Assembly (NCBI GenBank): GCA_012295275.1
Contig: CM022671.1
Coordinates: forward strand, 1,695,832 to 1,759,831
Reading direction: 5' to 3'
Length of the DNA stretch: 64,000 nt
From: Chrysomallon squamiferum
Taxonomy: Eukaryota > Mollusca > Gastropoda > Neomphalida > Peltospiridae
Below, piece by piece: positions 55,101 to 64,000 of the stretch (the first letter of the stretch is position 1; each line of letters starts with the position of its first letter). Below the pieces are notes generated by a model. That model worked only from the letters and a program-made list of their open reading frames with translations, ran no database searches and was not told the origin of the DNA. The position numbers and the translations under genes were made by a program.

Positions 55101-57739
55101 TATAGTTTATCATTTTATAAAATGATAAAAAGAAAAGTACTTACCAGTCTTGTAAAGGACTGAAATTATAGAGGGAATCCGCGACTAGATTTTCTTGTTG
55201 GTCGGTTTCTTGAGATGGCAAACATGGCCTCTTTGGTCCAACATGACTTTCAACAACATGCCGATTCTGTGACTGTAACCAGTTGTTTACACTTTCATTT
55301 TTAGAATCTAAACTATTCCAGTGGTAAGGAGATGCCTCAGTTTTGGATAAACCTTCCTCAGTCTTATTATAGAACTCCTGAAACCCGGAGCATGTATCAC
55401 CTTGCGAATCTTGTGCAACATTAGACTTGTTGTTGAACTCCTTGTCACCACTCACTTTAGTTGGTGGGTGGGGACTTAGCGTGGGCATGGGTGGGTCAAC
55501 ACACTGGTTGCCCAACGGCTGAGGTTCGTCCAAGGGAGATGGGGCAGACGGTGTGTCAACGTTTGTTTCGTTTGGTGCGCTATGACCTTGGGCTTGCACT
55601 GTGGTACTGCCGGTGGGACAGAAGGCTGGATTTGGTGGCATACGACTCATAATGTCATCCATGTCAAACTGCATCAAGTCGTCAGTCACTGGAGAACGCC
55701 GATGAAAAGGTGTGGAACTGCGACCGTGACGTGACTGCTGTCGTTCAAGTTTTTCCTGTTTGTCACACTTGTGTTTTCCAGCCACAAAGTTTTTGCTTTG
55801 ACCAGCACTATTGTTTTTTAATTTTCGCTGCCGCACACAGTTACAGTTTACTTTGGAGGTGGGTTCTGCAAAATGCCACTGGCTTGCAGCATACTCTTCA
55901 CTCATATCACTGGTTCTGTGAAACAAATACATTAAACAAATTAAAAATTATGTACAAGATAACAGGTCTTTAGGAAATTACATTATTTATACAAAGTTTT
56001 TATATTGTATATATTTATATATTGTATTTCAAACTGAATGCAACTAAATGCAACTAAATGCAACATCATTAAAGAGTACTATATTAGAATAACTGCATTT
56101 TTGAAAAACATTTCCAGTAAGGATTACATCCTATAATTTAAAAACAAATTTATTGTAATGATATGTCAATACTGATTGGTTAGAAAAAACACTTTTTATC
56201 TGGAGTGTTCTCCATTCCAATTTTCTTTTTCATTTATAAATAAAATAACATACCTTTTGGCTGTAGCTGTTGTAATGCATGAATCCTGTGACACTTTTTC
56301 TGTTATGGCGTGACTGAAAGCCTCACTGGCGTTAGGAAGGTTTGCACACGTCATGTCAGACATCCCATGATGCACTGTGGGCACAGGCACAGCCTTCACA
56401 GCACTGTCACTTACAAGAGCTGGGTCTACCGGGGAACACGGCGGGCTCATTGGCCCATTCGACATCATCGAGTGATTCCCTTGAGACCTGATTCCTGAGA
56501 TTCCCCCTCCGACTGACATCGGCTGTAACCTGACAGGTGAGTCGTCGTTATCACAAATAAGAACATAGGACGATGGGTACCTCATTCTTACACCAGCTGA
56601 AACAAAACAACGTCATTAGCCGACTGCTCTTTTCACCTGTTAGTTCTTTCTTCACCAGATTACAAGTGAATAAAATTATCTTATTAACAGATCAATAAAA
56701 TTATATCTGGAACTGTCTGTGGTTTTTTTTAATTTGTTATGAATTAATGCATTCTCAATATGTGTTTTAAGTATGGAATTTATGGATCTCTTTTTTAGAT
56801 GCATAAATGAAAAACTGCTGTAACCAAAAAATCTGAATATAATCTTTTTTATAGTAAGCAAACAAGTTAGTTAATATTCATAATTATACTGCAGTTATTA
56901 TAAAGTTTTTGTTATCCATTTATCTTACTGCTATAATGAATTAATTATTTACAAGAGATAACAAACAATAAACTTAATTGTTTAAAACTGATGAACAAGT
57001 TTGTTTTTATTTTACTTTGTGATGCCACAACAATATTTTACTATAATTTTAAAAACTAATAAATAAAAATTAATTTAAATAAAAATAAATTTAAGGAAAC
57101 AGTCAGTGTTGAGTTAATATTTTTTGTTCTTACCAACAATAACCTCCACCAAATTTGGCAGCTTATTTGCATCCCCATCACTGCTGTCCAGAGGATAAAA
57201 CTGACACCACTCTTCAAACAGCTTGTGACTCAACTGGTCTGTGTCGCGATATGTGTTTCCAGTCAAAGTACCCATCAGACCGTAAGGTGCCAAAATAACT
57301 GAAATTAGGAACATGACATTTAGTTCAATATTTCAAGTTTTTAAGTGCAGCAAAAACAAGCTAGATGAAACTATTATCATTTTCCATTTTGAAGTTGTTG
57401 TTTTTTTTTGTTTTTTAAATTCTTCTTCTTTATAAAGCAGATTTTATATATGATGCCAAAAAAAAATATTAATAATAAAATAAAATTTTGAACCATAAAA
57501 CTATGTCAACACAAAAATATTTTCTAAACAATGCCAGTATAGGAATTAGTTTCTATACCAGTTTTCTTTTTTATGGAGTAAGAACAGTATCAATATAAAT
57601 CAATTTTAATTCTAAGATCTTAAAAGCAACCTTGTACTGACAATTAAAAACAATACCAATATGAAATAATGTCTTACTGTCTGGTAATAAATCAAATCCC
57701 AATATTTTAAAAACATTATCTCCTAAACCATAAAAAAAC

Positions 57740-57777
<38 letters not shown>

Positions 57778-60700
57778 ACAACAAACACGAATTGTTATTT
57801 TCTATAGCTTACAGTATATAAACAATATTATGTGATAACCAAAATAATGCCACCAAATTTATTTATTTGCCAAGGTATTAAAACAATCCTGAGGTTGACT
57901 AAAATAAATTTATGATGGCATATCCATGACCTTGGCTTACAAGAGTTAAAACTAGCAAAATGCTGTTGGTATTAGTGGTAAATGAGTTAGGACTAAAGTA
58001 AATCAATACCAAATTAATGAGCTGTCATTCCTTTTACCATCAAGAGAAAATCTCTATGTATATTTCGATTTATAACATACTGTGGTGCAAAATTTATCAG
58101 CTGTAAAAGCAAGCTGTTGCTATGCAGAAATACAACAAATCAGGTCACAAGCATCAACTTTCAATATGGCTCTCTGTATATTAGTTTTCTTCTTTGTTTT
58201 TATAAAGCTATTAGAAGCTGAGAATATTTATGAATAACTTGTTTGTTGCTCTTTTTTTTAACTGAATTAATAGAAAACTACTTTAATTAATACTTTTAGA
58301 TACCAGGTAACATACTTTTTAGCGTGTTTGTTTTGTTTCACAAACAATAAATAATTCCTGTTTAAAATAAAAACTGACCAAAAATAGCATGTATACATGG
58401 CTGGCTGATTTATTGGTAGATAGATCAGTAGCAGGTGACCAAACTTTTCACTAATTCTTGTTGAAAAAAAACTACAACATTGGGATTACAGAAAATCAAT
58501 GCAGAAAAACTTCATAAATGTCTTACTAGTTAAATAAGCTTTGTTTTGTGACAAGTAATAAAATCAAATCTGATAAACATATACGCATACATATTCATTA
58601 AGCACTAAACTGTAAATTAATACATACTCATTAATTCACTCACTTCTTCCAAGTATTAAGTGCTTATATCACAAGCTTGACATGTCAAAAAAAAAATGCT
58701 ATTCTGACGTTGTTTGTTCAGTGTTTACTGCAGTGAATACATGTGATAAAAGATGGTTCTTTAATTCACACAATAGCCAAGAATGATCATTGTGGACTAT
58801 GAATTTAATAATATAGATTGAAAATCTTTCATTTTCATTTTCTCAGAAGTTTAAAAATGAATATGTTGTGCTTTAAGTACTAAGTAGGTAAATACTGTTG
58901 TAGTTGCTGTTGCTTTAGTTAAAATAATAATATTAATAAACAAATGAATTAATAAAGCCAAATCAAAATTGTTAATATTTTTACATAAAATTTATTTCTA
59001 TTCCAAGTAAAATCACTCCTTTTAACTTTATATCATTATTTCACTACATTATAACCTGGCTGTGACAAAAAATTATATTATTTCTGGTTCATTCACCTGA
59101 ACAGATTTAAAATAATAAAATTAAAAAGTACATAGATTTAAAAAATTAAATTAGAAGTTACACTATAACACTCATATGAATGGCTCTTTATAATCTAACT
59201 GGTCCTGGTGGTGTTCCAGTTTAACAGCAGGCTGGTACAAAAAGGCCATGTATCAGTTACATGAACTTCTTACATAACTAGATGGATACAAAGCTTTATT
59301 TTAAGTGCGGTAGGGCTGAAGAGAATTAAGGCACAGAACATCTTCCTATTGAATGAACCAACTGGGAGAAAATGCCTGCTTTTCCATCCCATGCAGCTGA
59401 CCTAGATGACCACTGACCATGACGTCTAGACCCTTTGGTCATTGTTCAGAAAGGTCCAATGACAAAAGGAAATCAACAAAGTGTCTCAGGGATGTTACAG
59501 ACACCTGCCAAGAGACATGGCTACTGAATACATAAATCCAATGATCTGATAGATTTTTTGAAAGAGATCTAAACTGCCAGATCAACCATTTTGCCTTAAT
59601 AGAATTATGAGTGTTAAAAGAAAAGCTGTTGCTAACTTCCTATGTTATTTAATCCTAGTGTGTTAGTTTGTTTTGTTTTTAATTTTAATTTCTGGTGTTG
59701 TTACTTCTTATTTTTTTTTGGTTTTTTCAAATAATGTTTTCACAATGTGTTGACACAGTCTTTAATCTTATCTGGCAGTTATCACTCTTCTAAGGGTAAG
59801 TGTGTAATCACAAAGACCACTTGGTTAACAGAAGCTATTTAAAACTGTTGTAGCATTTGGGGTCACTGTGGCCTAGTATAAATTTGTCTTTACACAGCTT
59901 GCAGTGACTAGACTGAACAGTCTAAGAATAGATTTGTAAAGGGGTGGTGAAATTTAAACTAAAAACATTCGACTTATTTTAATAGTGTAACTAATTTTAG
60001 ATGATATTAAAAAATAATAATAAACATTTACATACATTCTTCATATTAATCCAGGTTATAATTTTATTACAGTTCAATATTTTTAGACAATTTTTGGACA
60101 TTTAATGTCATACAGTGTGTAACTTTGACTACATTTGTTATTAACTTTATGAAATTTCATAACTTTTGCATGAAATATAGAAATTAATGGGTTTTTTCTT
60201 TCTTCTTTTTGAAACATATTGGGTACTTTTAATTTTTAGTATTTTATATTTACATTTTTTAAAAATTATACATATCTGTATTTACATATCTATATATGTA
60301 TATATGTATGTATTATATTGTATAGGACAAACTGAAAATGTCTAGATAAAATAAAAAGGAGAAAGGACAATAAATCTTAAAAATTCATAGCTGTTAACAC
60401 AGTATGTCAAGGATTCAACTGGATTCAAGGCCAGACTGCAGCAGCCATTAATAACAGCAAAACCTCCACATTACAGAATAGAAGCAGTTGTAACACAACC
60501 TGCAACAAACCTATCCATTTATTTTACCAGGGCATTTTACATACAAACCTTACAACTTTACTTAGCATTTGACACCATGTTTGTGTTATAGTCATGTTAT
60601 GTGCATGACATTACAAATTAATGGACAAGATTAATTATGTTTTTATTCACTTTACACCTCTAGCACATAAATAATGATGAACTAATGATCTATGTTGATT

Positions 60701-62853
60701 ATTTTCTAACCAATTTATTAAAAAAATTTTATTAAGAATTAAAAAATTACTTTTAAAGAATGGAGTATTTTTAATTCATTTATTATTTTATTATTTTCAA
60801 ATTTATTATTAGGCACAGATATGAAATAATATCAAAATTAATATTCTAACAATAATTAAACAGCAATTACCGATACATTATCATGTAATAAAAGAAATTA
60901 ATATTTCATACTTGAAAATGCTTCAGAAAATATTCCCTGTTTTATGTTAGCCAAATTAATTCACCAGCCCTTTTGATCTGATAATAATGCCAACTCCAAC
61001 CCAGAACAAATTAGAGATGATATACTGCACACACTTCTTTCTATCTGGGTATCACATCTGCATTACTTAAAACATTATTATTTGACTGTATATATACTAT
61101 TAAAGACATAAATGCTTCATCTGTTATTGGATTCAAGTATACTTCAAAATATCAGGTAACTGTTGATGTGCATTTAAGACAATTCCCATTCCTGAAGATA
61201 CTAATCAATAAGTAAAGCCATTGCCAGGTATTCTGCTTTGCACAAGAAAAAACATCCAAGATTTTTACTAGTAAAAGGCTAGGAGTGGCAATGTCATGTT
61301 TCTTTTCTAACAAAGAGTATTGTGAATAAGCTAAGTATACACACTATTATCCTCAATTTATCAATGTTAACACTCTTTTCAATTGACGATTATAATATAA
61401 TCAATCAGCAAATCAAAGAAATACCACTATATAAAATAGCAAAAAGAGAATTAGTCTACTTGAATGATGACAAGGTGAGAAAATATTGATCTAGTATTTT
61501 ATAATCTGTGTGAAAGATTTTGAAAACAAAAAATAGGAAGTTATTACAACAAAAATGTTGTCTGACCAGTTTTCTCTGCTCACTGATATTTAATAAATGC
61601 CATGAAGTTGTAATTCTGTAGCAACAGTTCAGTGTAAAGCACTTTACGTTAATAAAACACTGAGTAAAGATTTCTTATTTATTCATAATGCTGTTACATA
61701 GATACATCAGAAAACCACTCTGAGGGACAACAAACATTTGAAAATGAAACACAGAACATTATATACACTCGTTACATGTCAAAAGGAACTGAAGTGTTAA
61801 AGAAATAAATACAAAATAAAAAAGGTTCATCGTAAAATGCTAAATCCATCATTATCATATATCAGCAATATTGAGTATACTGGGTTTTACATGTACAAGG
61901 TTTTCAAGATTATTATTGCTTCTTTGTCCTTCAGGGACAGTATTTTATGTCTAACAAATTCTCATATTATTAATAATTTCTATATAATTTAATATAAATA
62001 CAACTTAATTTACAACTTTAAAAAAACACAACCCCTTTCACAACTGTTTTTATCAGTTTAACTGGTTTGATCAATATAATATTGAAAAATCAAATACCAG
62101 TAATGAGCTGTCACTGAATTCAAATATGCCCATATGGGAATAATTTCTTCCCCTCTGCCTTGTAAATTGTATTATTAATAAATAATTTTTAAAAAAACAA
62201 AACAAATCCCAACAAACAAATATACAAGAATTACTATTTAATTAAAATAATTATGTCCAAACAAGTAACGTACCATACTTAATAAAATTTTACATTTCCT
62301 ATACGGAATAAAATTTACAAGTTCATTGAACTCATAGTTTAGAGATAATAAATGCAAATTAATATTAAGCTTGAAAAATAAAATTAACAAAACCTTAAAC
62401 TGCATTAATATTCCAGTATTTCAATTCAAAATATTAATCTTCCTCATTTGAATTTAGTAACTACATTACAAAGAGAGCTATAATTAAGTCAACATCAGAT
62501 GAAAGATGAAACCTACAACCTAAGTATTTTGTTATTTTTCAATTAGTAGCAAAAAATGTGTTTTTATATACATTTTCTTCACAAAGTCTATGGTGAACTG
62601 GTTAAAGGACAAATCTGTCCAAAAGCTGCAAAAAAGAAGATTAACCCTATGTCCTTTGAAGCCCCAAGTGTATAATTTAGAGGTGATTTAATTCAGATAA
62701 GAAATACCTTTGAAAGATGCCTGATGATCTTGTACGAGGTTCAGATGCTGAGGTGTTAGTGTCCATACTGAGGGGTGTTGTTTTATCTCTATACTGGCAC
62801 ACACCTGACTCTCTCCATGCAGGAAAAAGTTGAAGCAAAATGAAAGATGAGCA
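42314..62853 (-). CDS. MED13: Mediator complex subunit 13, 24 visible exons, 5' end outside the window
   Basis: Largest subunit of the Mediator CDK8 kinase module, which links the kinase to core Mediator in the nucleus. Exons in transcript order: 62853-62708, 57298-57134, 56596-56254, 55915-55145, 54692-54464, 52687-52630, 52185-52061, 51564-51495, 51259-51099, 50651-50485, 50163-49424, 48819-48523, 48384-48287, 47928-47679, 47283-47224, 46953-46816, 46137-45908, 45690-45508, 45198-44969, 44730-44322, 43963-43712, 43459-43298, 42871-42765, 42446-42314. All join in phase for 5,524 coding bases, 1,840 residues. Vertebrate MED13 is about 2,170 residues, so the first few hundred residues lie beyond 64000. 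Diagnostic strings include [82 protein letters not shown] and [10 protein letters not shown] near the C terminus. The intron of 5.4 kb after the first visible exon is the longest. It is called MED13 because most invertebrates have a single gene for the MED13/MED13L pair. Confidence 0.97.
45799..45826. repeat. Poly(T) run in a MED13 intron
   Basis: About 27 T residues in the intron between exons 46137-45908 and 45690-45508. Confidence 0.9.
47224..50163 (-). other. MED13: MED13 central region including the MID-like part of the MedPIWI module
   Basis: Exon 50163-49424 has a proline-directed TPRTPRTP string, then a conserved Cys-rich block ([20 protein letters not shown]). Exon 48819-48523 has the [16 protein letters not shown] string seen in vertebrates as QGPLTWQQFHKMAGRG. 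Exons 48384-48287 and 47928-47679 ([56 protein letters not shown]) correspond to the Argonaute-like MID portion. Exon 47283-47224 is short (60 bases) and encodes [14 protein letters not shown]. Confidence 0.85.
52688..54463. other. MED13 intron of about 1.8 kb
   Basis: No exon or element is seen. It contains a short (CA)n at about 53526-53578; its composition otherwise resembles the rest of the MED13 introns. Confidence 0.6.
54464..62853 (-). other. MED13: MED13 N-terminal domain and first linker (five exons)
   Basis: The first two visible exons match the Med13 N-terminal domain, with [17 protein letters not shown] leading to [14 protein letters not shown] and EEWCQFYP. Exon 56596-56254 opens [15 protein letters not shown], then turns Ser/Pro-rich with PMSPPCSP at 56430-56456. 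The 771-base exon 55915-55145 is mostly low-complexity Pro/Ser/Gln linker, flanked by conserved [12 protein letters not shown] and, later, TPFHRRSPV. Exon 54692-54464 carries [12 protein letters not shown] and DPYEFVDEP. The linker has diverged far from vertebrates, as expected for disordered Mediator sequence. Confidence 0.85.
57299..62707. other. MED13 long intron (5.4 kb)
   Basis: AT-rich with a poly(A) run at about 57743-57770. A block at about 59190-59640 has visibly higher GC than its surroundings and no open frame, so it may be an old inserted repeat. The rest shows no feature I can support. Confidence 0.5.
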
Positions 62854-63627
62854 CTGAAAATAATAATAATAATAATAATAACTAACAATAACAAAAACAC
62901 CACCACTGCCACCAGTAATAGCAATGAAAATAATAATAATATGTAAGAAAATGTTGAAGCAAAAATATTAATAACAAAATATATTTATTTCAGTTATAAT
63001 CATTATATCTGAATGTGCTGGCATGAAGTTAAATGTAAGGCAAAAAAAACAAAAACACAAAAACATTTTGTTAAACTAGCACCGTTTTGAATAAAATTAT
63101 ACTATATTGACAAATAAAAATAAAAAAGCATTTAGAAACAAAATAATGAAACATTAAAAACAAAAATAGAAAAAGAACTAAATAAATAAAGACATTTTGG
63201 CACAGTAGCCTTGTTAGACTAACTGAACACTGCTAGGTAACCGATTATCAGTGACATGTATTAGGTACACGTGTTTCTGTTCAGCAAATTACTCACAAAT
63301 GCAATCCAAGAGAACCACTTCATTTGTCAATATTAAAAAAGGTCATCATGCAGTACAAAGCAATTTTTTATAAACATGTCTCCATGCTTCAAGGCTCACA
63401 TATCATTTCTTTGAATATTTCTTTCCACAGTTACTTTTAATATTAACATTATTTATCAATTCTAGATTTATTGGAGTTTTGGGGGGGGTTAAATTTATTT
63501 TTATTTATTTTGTTTTTTTGTTGTTGTTGCAAGAGCAGTTTTGGGTTGGTTTTCTTCTTTTTTGCATGTGTGTTAAATACAACTTTAAGAGCTGGACTCA
63601 AAGCCAACTGACATTTTCCTTGTACAC

Positions 63628-63662
<35 letters not shown>

Positions 63663-64000
63663 AAGAAAGAATTGTAAAATAATTTCAATTTTACTTTAAA
63701 TTTTAAAAGACTTTTTTATTAAGTTTAATTTTTTCTCTTTTTTTTTCACAACATTTAATTACAAGAAAGTACAATGAAAACTTATTACATCCATTATTAG
63801 GTGAGCTAAATAATAATAATAATAAAAAATAAAGAATATTTAATTTATCTACAACTAATAATTCTTGATTTCTTTTAAATCCATGCAAGAAAGGTAGCAA
63901 AGTTTATAAGAAAAACTGAACACAACAGATCATAATGTAACATAATAATTATAGACCTTATTGTGCATAAAAAAAATCAGTTTTATCAGTTAGTACCTAA
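62854..64000. other. MED13 intron running off the window
   Basis: Sequence upstream of the first visible MED13 exon. No further exon with the expected MED13 N-terminal text is recognisable before the edge. It includes a poly(A) run at about 63631-63660 and T-rich and AAT tracts. Confidence 0.6.

Noticed and set aside
63290-63330. Possible further MED13 exon with a GTGAGT donor on the minus strand
   Set aside because: The upstream text has no acceptor and an immediate stop in the required frame, and the residues do not match MED13.

Overview
This is a window of animal nuclear DNA. Every gene is split by GT-AG introns, intergenic DNA is very AT-rich, and simple repeats are dense. The protein families (cytosolic fatty-acid-binding proteins, an animal nucleoside hydrolase, Sm-D3 and Mediator subunit 13) fit an invertebrate, most plausibly a mollusc or another lophotrochozoan. 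That placement is inference. I see no bacterial, viral, CRISPR or RNA-gene content.

Layout. (1) 874-21962, minus strand: four four-exon genes of the intracellular lipid-binding protein (FABP) family, called A, B, C and D here, of 140-141 residues each. B and C are young duplicates (about 87% identical, with an identical first exon). They lie inside a tandem segmental duplication of about 7.5 kb (roughly 4205-12118 and 12119-19640). The first unit also carries a dead copy of exon 3 of gene D. (2) 23882-30723, minus strand: an inosine-uridine-type nucleoside hydrolase gene. Exons 1-3 are single, but exons 4 and 5 are each present twice (order 4a, 4b, 5a, 5b), with phases that make 4a and 4b mutually exclusive. 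(3) 33000-36148, plus strand: SNRPD3, two exons, 126 residues, nearly identical to animal Sm-D3. (4) 42314 to beyond 62853, minus strand: MED13 (Mediator kinase-module subunit), 24 coding exons and 1,840 residues visible; the N-terminal exons lie past the window edge.

Gene orientation: the hydrolase and SNRPD3 are head to head with about 2.3 kb between start codons. SNRPD3 and MED13 are tail to tail with about 6 kb between stop codons. The left half (1-31 kb) is an accessory-like, duplication-prone region saturated with microsatellites. The right half holds conserved core genes (splicing and transcription) and few long microsatellites.

All exon boundaries were worked out by hand from splice-site consensus, reading-frame phase and family resemblance. 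Exon phases close exactly in every gene. No search was run. The most unusual items are the duplicated hydrolase exons, the minisatellite of branch-point-like motifs just upstream of exon 4b, and the FABP duplication with its fossil exon.
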